Below, piece after piece: positions 1-10,079 of a DNA stretch of 32,943 bases; the stretch's first letter is position 1, and every line of letters begins with the position of its first letter. The stretch lies in contig JAGGZU010000067.1 of the NCBI GenBank assembly GCA_021161865.1, positions 1-32,943 of the forward strand. The letters are read 5' to 3'. Origin of the DNA: Thermoplasmata archaeon (GTDB lineage: Archaea; Thermoplasmatota; E2; DHVEG-1; B18-G2). A model generated the notes under the pieces. It ran no database searches. It was not told the origin of the DNA and worked only from the letters and a program-made list of their open reading frames with translations. The position numbers and the translations under genes are program-made.

Positions 1-16
1 CCATAGCGGGGAGGAA

Positions 17-928
17 ATGAAAGGATCAACTGGGAAGGATAAGCCAATAATCCTATTTTTGAAGGGATTATTGATGGGAAGTGCAGACATAATACCTGGC
101 ATATCTGGTGGAACAATCGCTCTTATTATGGGGATATATGATGACCTTCTTTTTACCATTAAATCAATCGATCCTCGCTTCTTGGTTTATCCGTTTTTAG
201 CATTATATGATAGAGATTATTTGAAGAAAACGAAAAAAACTTTTTTTTCCATAGATTTTGAATTTCTTTTGCCGCTCGTTTTTGGCATAGCAACTGCCTT
301 TCTCGTACTTGCTCAAATTATACATTTTATGATTGCTAACTATGATATCTACGTATATTCTTTTTTCCTTGGGTTGATAATTGCCTCTGCTGCCATCCTC
401 TATACCAGAATGGAAAAGAAACGGCTACTTTACCTAATACCTTTAACTCTTGGCATTATCTTCGCTTATGCGCTTCTAAGCCTATCAGAGATTCAGCTGA
501 ATCATTCTCTACCTGTAATCTTTGTATCAGGCATTGTATCCATCTGTGCCATGATTCTTCCTGGAATTTCGGGAGCTTTTATAATGCTACTTCTTGGACA
601 GTATGACTATATGATTAACGCTCTGAAGAGTTTTTCAGTGATTCCTATTGCCACATATCTAACGGGTGCGATCATAGGCATAATTGCTTTCTCGCATGTT
701 CTTTCATTCCTTATAAAGAGATATAGGTTTGTTACCTTGTCGTTTCTCATAGGTATTATGATAGGTGGCTTAAAGAGACCTCTGGATAGATTGTTGGTTG
801 ACTCAAGCCTTTTTTCGGTAACTACAATAATATCCATAGCTATCGGTATGTCTATGGTAATCGGAGTTGAATATCTGTACAAAAAGAGGATGAAAAAATG
901 GAGAAAGAAATCAAGCAGCTCTCAATGA
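17..928 (+). CDS. DUF368 family membrane protein (polyprenyl-phosphate translocase PopT-like)
   Basis: Two DUF368 signature repeats (GSADIIPGISGGTIALIMGIYDDLL and ILPGISGAFIMLLLGQYDYM), multiple TM segments, SD-like ggggagg just upstream of the ATG. Confidence 0.85.
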   Translation: MKGSTGKDKPIILFLKGLLMGSADIIPGISGGTIALIMGIYDDLLFTIKSIDPRFLVYPFLALYDRDYLKKTKKTFFSIDFEFLLPLVFGIATAFLVLAQIIHFMIANYDIYVYSFFLGLIIASAAILYTRMEKKRLLYLIPLTLGIIFAYALLSLSEIQLNHSLPVIFVSGIVSICAMILPGISGAFIMLLLGQYDYMINALKSFSVIPIATYLTGAIIGIIAFSHVLSFLIKRYRFVTLSFLIGIMIGGLKRPLDRLLVDSSLFSVTTIISIAIGMSMVIGVEYLYKKRMKKWRKKSSSSQ

Positions 929-1674
929 AAATTGCAAGAGAGATAGCAAGGACTGTAAAAAAGCTACAGTTTGAGAATATAAACTTGGGTAGGAAAATAG
1001 GTATAGGAGCAGACGGTACACCAACCGAATACATAGACAAGATTACAGAGGATATTGCCATAAAATATGTTAAAAAATCAAATCTTGCTGTGAATATACT
1101 AAGTGAAGAAGCTGGGTTTCTTGATTTTGGCGGTGATTATACACTTATCATTGATCCAATCGATGGTACAAGAAATGCAGTCAGAGGAATACCTTTTTAC
1201 GCCACCTCTATAGCAGTAGGAAAAGACACATTGAACAGTGTTGAGTATGGTATAGTCATAAATATTCCGACTGGTGATACATACATAGCAGAAAAAGGAG
1301 AAGGAGCCTATCTAAACAATCACCGCATATCCACACCACAGCATGTATCAGGTAAAACACTCTCCTCCATAGTTTTAGGGGAAAGTGGAGACAGAAGGAT
1401 GAAAAACCTGCCTTACATGGACAATGTCAGATCGTTTGGTGCAGCCTCACTGGAGATGTGCCTTGTTGCCCATGGAGCGGTTGACTCGTTTATGTGTTTA
1501 AAAAAACATTTAAGAGTAACAGATATCGCAGCGGCAACTCTTATCGTGAGAGAGGCTCATGGCGTAGTGGTTAACCGGGAAAAAAAGCAACTTGACATGC
1601 CCTGTGATATACTTGAACGAACCAGTGTTGCAGCTGCAGCAAACAATGAGGTTATCACAAGACTACTGGGTTGA
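898..1674 (+). CDS. Inositol monophosphatase / fructose-1,6-bisphosphatase family protein (SuhB-like)
   Basis: LSEEAG and DPIDGTRN metal-binding motifs; start overlaps the end of the upstream ORF. Confidence 0.9.
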   Translation: MEKEIKQLSMKIAREIARTVKKLQFENINLGRKIGIGADGTPTEYIDKITEDIAIKYVKKSNLAVNILSEEAGFLDFGGDYTLIIDPIDGTRNAVRGIPFYATSIAVGKDTLNSVEYGIVINIPTGDTYIAEKGEGAYLNNHRISTPQHVSGKTLSSIVLGESGDRRMKNLPYMDNVRSFGAASLEMCLVAHGAVDSFMCLKKHLRVTDIAAATLIVREAHGVVVNREKKQLDMPCDILERTSVAAAANNEVITRLLG

Positions 1675-1735
1675 TAAAACTTTAAACAAATAGGATGGTC
1701 AACTATTAAATATCTCAACTCTTATTCGAGGATGG

Positions 1736-2485
1736 ATGCGGGTTGCAGCTTACATAATAGAGGAGTTAACAAAATATCCACTTCACTTCGCACTCATAGA
1801 CCCAGATAAACAGGATGCTGAAAAGGCTGGACACCTTGCCTCGATTGCTGAAAAGGCTGGTAGCAGCGTCATAATGGTTGGTGGTTCAACCATTGCATCA
1901 CAGCAGCAGGTTGATGAAGCCGTTAAAGCGGTAAAAGAAGAATGTAATCTACCCGTTGTTCTTTTCCCATCTGCAGCAAAATTCCTCAGCAGATATGCGG
2001 ATGCCATATTCTTCATGAGTTTACTGAACTCAAGGAAACTCGATTACGTGATAAGGGAACACGTTAAAGGATCTTTGATAGTTAAAAGGTTTAACCTTGA
2101 ACCAATCTCAATGGGTTACATCATAGTTGAACCAGGTATGACTGCCGGAAGAGTTGGGGAAGCAGATTTAATAAAAAGAGATGACTATGAAACCGCCGTT
2201 GGGTATGCACTCGCTGCGCAATACCTTGGAATGTCACTTGTTTATCTTGAAGCAGGCTCTGGGGCATCTCAGGCTGTACCAAATAGGATGATAACAGATG
2301 TAAAAGAGATGATAGATATACCTCTCATTGTAGGCGGTGGAATAAGAGATGCTGCCACTGCAAAGGAGAAGGTGTTGGCTGGTGCAGACATAATAGTTAC
2401 AGGAACGGCGTTAGAGGAGAAGGGAGACCCAGATAAGACTCTTTCAGATATTGTAAAGAAGATAAGGAGCTGCAGAAGAACATGA
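1736..2485 (+). CDS. Geranylgeranylglyceryl phosphate synthase (GGGPS/PcrB family)
   Basis: HFALIDPDK start region, GYIIVEPGMTAGRVGEAD, YLEAGSGA, LIVGGGIRDAATAKEKVLAGADIIVTGTALEE. Confidence 0.93.
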   Translation: MRVAAYIIEELTKYPLHFALIDPDKQDAEKAGHLASIAEKAGSSVIMVGGSTIASQQQVDEAVKAVKEECNLPVVLFPSAAKFLSRYADAIFFMSLLNSRKLDYVIREHVKGSLIVKRFNLEPISMGYIIVEPGMTAGRVGEADLIKRDDYETAVGYALAAQYLGMSLVYLEAGSGASQAVPNRMITDVKEMIDIPLIVGGGIRDAATAKEKVLAGADIIVTGTALEEKGDPDKTLSDIVKKIRSCRRT

Positions 2486-3045
2486 AAATAATCGTTGGCA
2501 TATGTGGGGCATCAGGTGTAAAGTATGGTGTAAGACTTGTTGAGGTTTTACATCAACTGAAAATTGAAACTCATTTGATAGTCTCTGATGCCGCAAAAAA
2601 GATAATGGAACATGAAACCAAAATTACTGAAGAAAAACTAAGCAAGATCACCAGCAGGATTTACGACAACAAAGACTTTTTTTCAGCACCAGCAAGTGGG
2701 TCATTCCAAATAGATGCAATGATAATAGCACCATGCAGCATAAAAACACTCTCCGCAATAGCAAACGGTTACACAGACACACTTATCTCAAGAGCGGCAA
2801 TATGTTGTCTTAAAGAAAACAAACCACTGGTTCTCGTTCCTAGAGAGACACCTCTTGATTTAGCGACCTTGAGGAACATGGTGAAAGCAAAAGAAGCTGG
2901 TGCAATCATACTGCCAGCTATGCCTGCATTCTACCATAAACCAAAAACCATAGACGACATGATTGACTTCATCGTTGGGAAAATACTGGACCAAATAGGA
3001 GTTAAACACACTCTTTTCACTCGCTGGGAGGATGTAAAAAACTAG
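2482..3045 (+). CDS. ubiX: UbiX family flavin prenyltransferase
   Basis: GICGASGVKYGVRL, LVLVPRETPLDLATLRNMVKAKEAGAIILPAMPAFYHKPKTIDDMIDFIVGKILDQIG; ATGA overlap with the upstream gene. Confidence 0.93.
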   Translation: MKIIVGICGASGVKYGVRLVEVLHQLKIETHLIVSDAAKKIMEHETKITEEKLSKITSRIYDNKDFFSAPASGSFQIDAMIIAPCSIKTLSAIANGYTDTLISRAAICCLKENKPLVLVPRETPLDLATLRNMVKAKEAGAIILPAMPAFYHKPKTIDDMIDFIVGKILDQIGVKHTLFTRWEDVKN

Positions 3046-3138
3046 TTAAACAACCTCAAACCAGTATTTTATGTAAGACGAAAAACCTGATTTAAAAAAT
3101 ATAATCCTAAAAACCTAAAAACGTTATCAGAAAAACGT

Positions 3139-3951
3139 ATGATAAAAAAACCAACTGTATCGACAAAAAAACTATGGTTACTCCTAACCGTCTCAGCGGT
3201 TACACTAATAGTTTTTAGAATAACAGATGATTTTAACATAAAATGGTTTGCGGTCACCATATGGGCTGCATCTCTGATTATATTCGTATTTCTCCACAGC
3301 AAACTACTCTTTGGACTAAAAAATGGAATAATCTTCTTCATCGTCTCCATGTTGACAGCTGGAGCCTTTGAATACGCTGGTACCTCCAACCTGATACCTG
3401 GTTGCAGATACCATTACAACAGCATCATAATGGGTCCATTGTTGTTTGGCAAAATTCCATATGGTGTCCTAATAACCTGGTTTATGTTTCTTTACCTCAC
3501 AACTGTTATGGCGATACTGATTTACAAAAAATGGTTGAAAAACATAAAACATTACCATCTCGTTATCCCTCTTCTATCTGGAGCTATGATGGTGTCATGG
3601 GACCTCATAATGGACCCTGTAACAACCAAATGCATGAAAGGGTGGGTTTGGATAGACAAAGGGCTTTACTATGGAATACCCACATTCAACTTCATTGGAT
3701 GGTTTGTAATATCAAGCTTGTCCTCATACTTTTTTGTTATCTATATGAAAAGAAAAAAAGGATGGAAACCAAACATGGGTGGCGGGGAAGAAACGCTGTA
3801 CAACATCACTGTAGTTCCCTACTTGTTTGAACTACTGTCAGAGTGTTTTGATGGTTTAACATGCAACCTACTTCTAGCAGTTGCATTAGCAAGCATCACA
3901 ATGGGCTTTTTCATAATCCTGGCAATCTACCCTAAGAAGTTAAATGATTAA
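3139..3951 (+). CDS. DUF422 / CruF-like carotenoid biosynthesis membrane protein
   Basis: FEYAGTSNLIPGCRYHY, SWDLIMDPVTTKCMKGWVWIDKGLYYGIPTFNFIGWF pattern; polytopic. Confidence 0.8.
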   Translation: MIKKPTVSTKKLWLLLTVSAVTLIVFRITDDFNIKWFAVTIWAASLIIFVFLHSKLLFGLKNGIIFFIVSMLTAGAFEYAGTSNLIPGCRYHYNSIIMGPLLFGKIPYGVLITWFMFLYLTTVMAILIYKKWLKNIKHYHLVIPLLSGAMMVSWDLIMDPVTTKCMKGWVWIDKGLYYGIPTFNFIGWFVISSLSSYFFVIYMKRKKGWKPNMGGGEETLYNITVVPYLFELLSECFDGLTCNLLLAVALASITMGFFIILAIYPKKLND

Positions 3952-3968
3952 AAAAAAACATTTTTTAC
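3949..3968. terminator. Possible bidirectional poly-A/poly-T termination region between convergent genes
   Basis: gattaaaaaaaaacattttttac lies between the convergent ends of the DUF422 gene and guaAa; gives a T-tract on both strands. Confidence 0.5.
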
Positions 3969-3978
3969 TTGAAACAAT

Positions 3979-4560
3979 TTACCTTCTCTCACAGATTTTT
4001 ACAAAATTTTTGAAAACCTGCACACCATACTCTGTGTGCTCCACCTCAGGATGAAACTGCAAACCAAATATTGGTTTCTTCCTGTGTGCTATAGCCTGAA
4101 CCTCACAAGCATTTGAATGAGCAAGAACATCAAACTCTTCTGGAACAAGGGTTACCTCATCATTATGTGACGACCACACAACGCTTCTCCTTGGAACCTC
4201 AGAAAACAACTCATGCTCCTTATCAACAATGAGATCAACCCTGCCGAACTCTGGGACAACAGCAGGTTCAACCTTTCCACCAAAAAACCTTGCTATAAAC
4301 TGATGACCTGCACAGATACCTAAGATGGGAAAATCAGCATTTTCAAGGTACTCGCCGCATCTGCCTAAAGGATCTTTTAAACCTATCCTTGGTGCACCAC
4401 CTGACAGCACGATTCCATCAACCTTTTTCTCGACCAATATATCATAGGGTGTTGTGTTCGGCAGTATATGTGTCTGCACCCCAAGGTACTTCAACACCCT
4501 CCACTCCCTGTGAGTCCATTGACCGCCATTGTCTATCACATAGATTTTCAAATCCTTCAT
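3979..4560 (-). CDS. guaAA: GMP synthase subunit A (glutamine amidotransferase)
   Basis: Class I GATase motifs GICAGHQFIARFFGG and GLQFHPEVEHTEYG. Confidence 0.94.
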   Translation of the reverse strand: MKDLKIYVIDNGGQWTHREWRVLKYLGVQTHILPNTTPYDILVEKKVDGIVLSGGAPRIGLKDPLGRCGEYLENADFPILGICAGHQFIARFFGGKVEPAVVPEFGRVDLIVDKEHELFSEVPRRSVVWSSHNDEVTLVPEEFDVLAHSNACEVQAIAHRKKPIFGLQFHPEVEHTEYGVQVFKNFVKICERR

Positions 4561-4561
4561 C

Positions 4562-5509
4562 TTACTCCCACTCTATAGTAGCAGGGGGTTTGTTTGTGAT
4601 ATCATAAACCACCCTTGTTACCCTCTCCCCAAGAGAGTTTGTTATCCGTGTTGCAATACGGTCAAGCACCTCATGAGGTATCTTACTGTATGCTCCACTC
4701 ATCGCATCTATGCTATCTATGGCACGTACAGCCACGGTATAACCATAAGCACGTTTATCACCATGTACACCAACCGTTTTGACAGGTAGAAGAACAGCGA
4801 AATACTGCCAGGGTAACTCCATAACTCCAGCATTTGCTGCCTTCTCAATCTCCTCCTCAACAATATGGCAGGCTTCCCTTACAATCTCGGTTTTTTCCCT
4901 TGTGACCTCCCCTATTATTCTAACAGCGAGACCTGGACCAGGAAAAGGTTGCTTCTCAGCTATAGGTATTTTAAGTTCTCTGGCAACGGCTCTAACCTCA
5001 TCTTTGTAAATGTCACGTAACGGTTCAACCAGCTTAAGCTTTAAATCCTTCGGTAATCCACCTACATTATGATGAGACTTTATAGTATCTCTTAGTTGGT
5101 CACCTGACTCAATCCAATCAGGAGCTATCGTTCCCTGAATCAAAGTGTCTATGCCCTCCTCCTCAGCAACCTCCTCAAATATCCTTACAAAAAGCTCACC
5201 AATAATCTTACGTTTTTTCTCGGGTTCAACTACGCCCTTCAAAGCATCGAAAAACCTTTCACCTGCTTCAACAAATCTAAGATTCAACCCCATCTTCTCG
5301 AGGAGTTGCTTCACATGTTGCGACTCATTTTTCCTCATAAGCCCAGTATCCACATGAAGTGCAACCAAGTTTCTTCCTATCGCTTTATCCACAAGTACAG
5401 CAGCAACTGTGCTATCTACTCCACCGGAGCAGGCTATCAAAGCCTTGCCCTCTATGGTTTCCCTAAGCGATTGAACCGTCTCCTCTACAAACGCCTGTGC
5501 ATCAAACAT
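4562..5509 (-). CDS. guaAB: GMP synthase subunit B (ATP pyrophosphatase)
   Basis: ACSGGVDSTVAAVL PP-loop, QPFPGPGLAVRIIGEVT, C-terminal TNKPPATIEWE. Confidence 0.95.
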   Translation of the reverse strand: MFDAQAFVEETVQSLRETIEGKALIACSGGVDSTVAAVLVDKAIGRNLVALHVDTGLMRKNESQHVKQLLEKMGLNLRFVEAGERFFDALKGVVEPEKKRKIIGELFVRIFEEVAEEEGIDTLIQGTIAPDWIESGDQLRDTIKSHHNVGGLPKDLKLKLVEPLRDIYKDEVRAVARELKIPIAEKQPFPGPGLAVRIIGEVTREKTEIVREACHIVEEEIEKAANAGVMELPWQYFAVLLPVKTVGVHGDKRAYGYTVAVRAIDSIDAMSGAYSKIPHEVLDRIATRITNSLGERVTRVVYDITNKPPATIEWE

Positions 5510-5512
5510 GAT

Positions 5513-5959
5513 TTAATCCCCAGTTACCTTCCTTCTCATTTTCTCCCTGTATTCTTCAAGTTGCTTGGCAAGTTTTTGATCCTTCAAAGCACAGATTTCT
5601 ACTGCAAGCAATGCAGCATTATCTCCACGATCTAAACCAACGGCAGCAACAGGTATACCAGGCGGCATCTGAACTATTGAGAGAATGGAATCAAGGTTCA
5701 CCTTCCCAGACACTGGGACACCTACAACCGGTTTTGTGGTATGGGCTGCTATGCTTCCTGGTAAAGCAGCAGCGAGACCAGCGACACCAATAAACACGTC
5801 TGCATCGCTTTCCTCAACCAAGCTCTTTACCCTATCAGGAGTTCTGTGGGCAGAAGCAACGTCCAATTTATACTCGATATCAAATTGTTTAAGAGTGTTG
5901 ATGATTTTGTCTCCAACAGCACTATCAGACTTTGACCCTAGGAGTATATGGATCTTCAT
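5513..5959 (-). CDS. purE: N5-carboxyaminoimidazole ribonucleotide mutase (PurE)
   Basis: LLGSKSDSAVGDKI, VASAHRTPDRV, GVAGLAAALPGSIAAHTTKPVVGVPVSG; start refined from the ORF track to the conserved N-terminus (alternative ATG at 5968). Confidence 0.93.
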   Translation of the reverse strand: MKIHILLGSKSDSAVGDKIINTLKQFDIEYKLDVASAHRTPDRVKSLVEESDADVFIGVAGLAAALPGSIAAHTTKPVVGVPVSGKVNLDSILSIVQMPPGIPVAAVGLDRGDNAALLAVEICALKDQKLAKQLEEYREKMRRKVTGD

Positions 5960-6024
5960 GTTCATCATAAAAGGGAAATACAAAGCACCTAAATTAACTG
6001 TTCTATTCTCCGTAAAATAATTAT

Positions 6025-6048
6025 AGGGAAGCTCTATGTTACTTCCCT
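6025..6048. promoter_or_regulatory. Perfect 7-bp inverted repeat AGGGAAG-N10-CTTCCCT upstream of topA
   Basis: Read directly; directly after a TATA-like aataattata, 24 bp before the probable topA ATG at 6072. Confidence 0.5.
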
Positions 6049-6071
6049 CAACGTCTTGGTATGATGATGCA

Positions 6072-8069
6072 ATGAAGCTTGTAATATGTGAAAAATCGAT
6101 TGCAGCCGGTAGAATAGCAAACATACTCTCCAATGGAAAGGCTGTTCTACGTAGACTGGGAAAGATGCCTTACTACACATTCACAAAGGCCGGTGAGGAG
6201 TGGGTGGTCCTTGGGTTGAAGGGACATATCGTTAACCTTGATTATCCACCAGAATTCAACCGTTGGCATGGAATTTCTCCACTTGATTTGATCTGGATAG
6301 AACCCTACAAGAGGATAACAAATAAAGCAGTTACAGATGCTCTCAAAGCCTTTGCTAATAAAGCCTCTGAGGTTGTTGTTGCAACCGATTTTGACAGGGA
6401 AGGAGAGCTTATCGGTTTGGAGGCTATTGAGATTTTGAGGAAGCACAACAAAAACCTCAAAAACATTAAACGTGCAAGGTTTAGTGCCTTGACAAAATCT
6501 GAGATTCTCTCTGCATTTTCAAATCCTGTTGAAATTGACTACAATCTTGCAAAAGCCGCGGAGACCAGGCAGATAATAGATCTTGTATGGGGAGCAACGT
6601 TAACAAGATTTGTTTCCATGGCAGCGAAACAGTATGGCAAGGAATTCCTGTCGATAGGACGGGTGCAGTCGCCTACGTTAGCCATGATCGTGGATCGTGA
6701 GAGACAAATCAAGGAGTTTGTACCCAAACCATATTGGCAGATCACAGCGACGCTCGATAGAAATGGAAAGTTTTCTGCTCTGCATAAAAAAGACAGGATA
6801 AGCTCTGAGGAGGAAGCAAAGAGAATCTATGAGAAGATAAAGAATGCAAGGGAGGGCATTGTAAAATCTGTAGACAAGACCATTCAAAAGGAAAGACCTC
6901 CATGTCCGTTTGACACAACCTCCTTCCTCAGCGCTGCTTCTTCTTTGCTAAGAATGTCTGCCTCAAAAGCTATGGAGGTGGCCGAGGAGCTTTACATGCA
7001 GGGATGGATATCATATCCAAGGACGGACAATACAGTCTATCCAAGGAGTTTACCCATTGACAAAACCCTTTCTCTGCTGGCAAACTCCCAGTTTTCAGAT
7101 TTAACAAAGGTAGTCCTTGAGAACCGTAGAAAAACGCCTATGAGAGGAAAAAAAGAGACAACGGATCATCCACCTATTCACCCTGTGGATATTCCTCCTT
7201 TTGAAAAACTCACGCCGGAGCAGAAGAATGTTTACACCCTTATTGTTAAAAGGTTTCTAGCAACTCTTACAAAGGATGCAACCTCAGAAACAACCAAGGC
7301 CCTTATTGAAATAAATGAGGAACCATTTGTTGCGGAGGGATACCGACTCATTGAACCAACATGGAAGCTTATCTATCCTGTTAAAACCGGGCAGAAGGAG
7401 ATACCGGAGTTGCATGAGAATGAGAGGGTTGATGTTATTTCCTTAAAACTTCTTAGAAAGGAGACGAAGCCTCCGAAGCGGTTTACCCAAGGAGCTCTTA
7501 TCTCACAGATGGAGAAACTTGGTTTAGGGACAAAATCTACTCGACATGAGATTATAAAGAAGCTGTACAGCAGGAGATACATCATTGGTTCTACACCGAT
7601 ACCAACGGCAACCGCCTTTGCGGTTGTGGATACCATAAAACCATATGACATCTCAAAACCTGACATGACTGCTCAGCTTGAGAAGGACATGGATGAGATC
7701 GCTGAGGGAAAAAAAAATGAGAATAGTGTTATCAAAAAATCCAGGGAGATGCTACAGAAGGTGCTTAAATCCCTGGAGAACAACAAGCATGAGATAAGAC
7801 ATTCCCTTAGAAAGGCTTTGACCTTACAGAACACTATTGGCACATGTCCATCATGCGGTAAACCATTGGTTATAAGGGTTTCCAGTAAAAACAAGAAACG
7901 TTTTGTTGGCTGTACAGGTTACCCAGACTGTAGGGTAACGTATCCTCTACCGCAGAAGGGAGTCATAACAAAAACCGATAAGAAATGCGAGTACTGTGGA
8001 GCACCTATAATTAAAGTGGGTAAGAGGGAGATTTGTATAAACCCCAACTGCCCTGGTAAGAAGGGATAA
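6072..8069 (+). CDS. topA: DNA topoisomerase I (type IA, archaeal)
   Basis: VATDFDREGELIG, SIGRVQSPTLAMIVDRE, ISYPRTDNTVYP, C-terminal zinc ribbons CPSCG...CTGYPDC and CEYCG...CINPNC; start refined to MKLVICEKS. Confidence 0.95.
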   Translation: MKLVICEKSIAAGRIANILSNGKAVLRRLGKMPYYTFTKAGEEWVVLGLKGHIVNLDYPPEFNRWHGISPLDLIWIEPYKRITNKAVTDALKAFANKASEVVVATDFDREGELIGLEAIEILRKHNKNLKNIKRARFSALTKSEILSAFSNPVEIDYNLAKAAETRQIIDLVWGATLTRFVSMAAKQYGKEFLSIGRVQSPTLAMIVDRERQIKEFVPKPYWQITATLDRNGKFSALHKKDRISSEEEAKRIYEKIKNAREGIVKSVDKTIQKERPPCPFDTTSFLSAASSLLRMSASKAMEVAEELYMQGWISYPRTDNTVYPRSLPIDKTLSLLANSQFSDLTKVVLENRRKTPMRGKKETTDHPPIHPVDIPPFEKLTPEQKNVYTLIVKRFLATLTKDATSETTKALIEINEEPFVAEGYRLIEPTWKLIYPVKTGQKEIPELHENERVDVISLKLLRKETKPPKRFTQGALISQMEKLGLGTKSTRHEIIKKLYSRRYIIGSTPIPTATAFAVVDTIKPYDISKPDMTAQLEKDMDEIAEGKKNENSVIKKSREMLQKVLKSLENNKHEIRHSLRKALTLQNTIGTCPSCGKPLVIRVSSKNKKRFVGCTGYPDCRVTYPLPQKGVITKTDKKCEYCGAPIIKVGKREICINPNCPGKKG

Positions 8070-8087
8070 GTGGTATACAACAAACTA

Positions 8088-8096
8088 TTTATATAA
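8088..8096 (+). promoter_or_regulatory. Archaeal TATA box (tttatataa)
   Basis: Centred about 26 nt upstream of ATG 8118, consistent with a leaderless transcript. Confidence 0.6.
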
Positions 8097-8117
8097 TTTT
8101 TATAAAATAAAACATTG

Positions 8118-10079
8118 ATGAGGTTGTCTAAGCCATCCCTTGCTATACTACTCTGTACCATCGCATTAGCCATCATACTATGCCTTCCAACAAACCCATT
8201 TATCACACACACCATCTCAAACAGCAAAAACACCATTCAACAAACCCCATCATATGAAAAAAACCCATTACAACAAGACATTAACATCGTAACGACGCTA
8301 AACCACATAGAAATAGAAAGGGCAAAGACTGGTGTGAATGAAAAAAAAGGTTTTTCACACATAGGAATGCTCTCCTACGATCAAAACATCCCCGTATCCC
8401 AATACAACCATAACTCGTTTCCCTCAATAACAACTCTAAACCAAAACAACATACTCATAGCCTACACACATCATGGAATAAACGATGATATTTACATACA
8501 ACGATCCACCGATGGCGGCTCCACATGGTCTAACGTGTTCTACTCACCTGGTCCAAGGGAGCTCAACTACCCATTTTCAACAAACAACCAGACGAAACCG
8601 GAGGTAACTATAACACCAAATGGCTATGGTTTCTGCGTATTTGAATCAGATGACAACACAAGCAGAATATACATGCTTGAACTCCCAGAGATAAACAACG
8701 AAGAAACATGGTTTGTATCATGGTTCAACCTCTCCCATCTTCAATCAAATGAAGGATACCAATACCACATAGAGGGGATAAGCTATCCAGCTGTTTCTGC
8801 AACAAAGGATAAAAAGGTTGTAATAGCATGTGCAGCAGATATCACAAATACAACAAAAGGTGCAACCTACCATCAGATACCTCTTCTGTTATACAGCACA
8901 GATGGAGGAAACGATTTCACACTAATATTCTCCGAGGACATAAACTACCAGTATCTATCACACACCTCCATCGCCTCAGATGACGGGATATACATCGTCT
9001 ATCAAAAAGGTGATGAACCAGCCAGCGGAGTAGTCTGCCTATACTACCCAGATGGCGTGGTCTCATCAGACTGGATGGATTTCATACCGCAAACAGACCC
9101 ATACAACCTAATAAACCCCTGTGTTTTTACCTACGAAAACAATGTTTTTATAACAGCTGAAAGGGAAAACAACGGTGAACATGACATCATGATGCTGATA
9201 TCAACCGATGAAGGGAAACACTGGAGTACTTTTGATGTTGCTACTGCTCCAGGTGAATCAGAGAGATACCCCTCTGCATTCTTTGATGGAACACAGATTC
9301 TTTGTGCATTCGTAAACACAACATCCAACAACCTATACCTAACCACATCAGAAGACAAAGGTTTAACATGGAGTAAAGTTAAGCAGATAAACCATGAAGA
9401 TTCACCTGCCATCAACGCTTACCATTCCATGCAACTAGGTGGTGAACACAGCATAGTCTGGGTTAGTGGAAAAGAAGGAAAAAACCTGATATACTACTCC
9501 AACCTTGAGGAAAACCCTGCTCCTCAACCATCAACCGACGTTGATCTCTACATAAAACCTGGTAGTGTTAAGATAACAAGTGTTGAGGGAAAAGTAATAA
9601 AACATATGAACAACATCGTTTCAGTTGTTGTATCAAATCAAGGAGAAGAAAGGGTAGAAAACGCTGAGGTTTCACTTTTTATAAAAGTAAAAGGAGATGA
9701 CAAGTTAACACATATAGCAAGTAAAACAGTACTTTATATTAACCCCGGGGAAGAGAAAGAGGTTAAATTGCTCATGTTTTCTCCTATTGTAGCGGATGCT
9801 GCACCAGCACTCATAGAGTTTGCCGGTATAAGTGAAATAAAGGTTGTTGTCGACCCAGAAAACACAGTGCATGAAATCAATGAGTACAATAACGAAGCCT
9901 CCCTTAAATGCAACTACGGCGACATATTTCCAAGGTTAGAATGGCTTGAAAACATTATACTGCATTTCATGGAGAAAGGTGGGAAAAACAATATGTCAAT
10001 GCTTGAGGATACTCTAGTCCAATTACTGCAAAATAGAGATGATGGTAGAGTTAAACTTGTTGAAACCCTGCTATCATAG
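8118..10079 (+). CDS. Secreted sialidase-like BNR/Asp-box repeat protein with CARDB-like domain
   Basis: N-terminal hydrophobic signal; Asp-box repeats STDGGSTW, STDGGNDF, STDEGKHW, SEDKGLTW; CARDB-like VVVSNQGEERVENAEVSLFIKV...VHEINEYNNEASLKC. Confidence 0.75.
   Translation: MRLSKPSLAILLCTIALAIILCLPTNPFITHTISNSKNTIQQTPSYEKNPLQQDINIVTTLNHIEIERAKTGVNEKKGFSHIGMLSYDQNIPVSQYNHNSFPSITTLNQNNILIAYTHHGINDDIYIQRSTDGGSTWSNVFYSPGPRELNYPFSTNNQTKPEVTITPNGYGFCVFESDDNTSRIYMLELPEINNEETWFVSWFNLSHLQSNEGYQYHIEGISYPAVSATKDKKVVIACAADITNTTKGATYHQIPLLLYSTDGGNDFTLIFSEDINYQYLSHTSIASDDGIYIVYQKGDEPASGVVCLYYPDGVVSSDWMDFIPQTDPYNLINPCVFTYENNVFITAERENNGEHDIMMLISTDEGKHWSTFDVATAPGESERYPSAFFDGTQILCAFVNTTSNNLYLTTSEDKGLTWSKVKQINHEDSPAINAYHSMQLGGEHSIVWVSGKEGKNLIYYSNLEENPAPQPSTDVDLYIKPGSVKITSVEGKVIKHMNNIVSVVVSNQGEERVENAEVSLFIKVKGDDKLTHIASKTVLYINPGEEKEVKLLMFSPIVADAAPALIEFAGISEIKVVVDPENTVHEINEYNNEASLKCNYGDIFPRLEWLENIILHFMEKGGKNNMSMLEDTLVQLLQNRDDGRVKLVETLLS

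Noticed and set aside
3402-3830. 142-aa plus-strand ORF
   Set aside because: Alternate frame inside the DUF422 gene, no family features.
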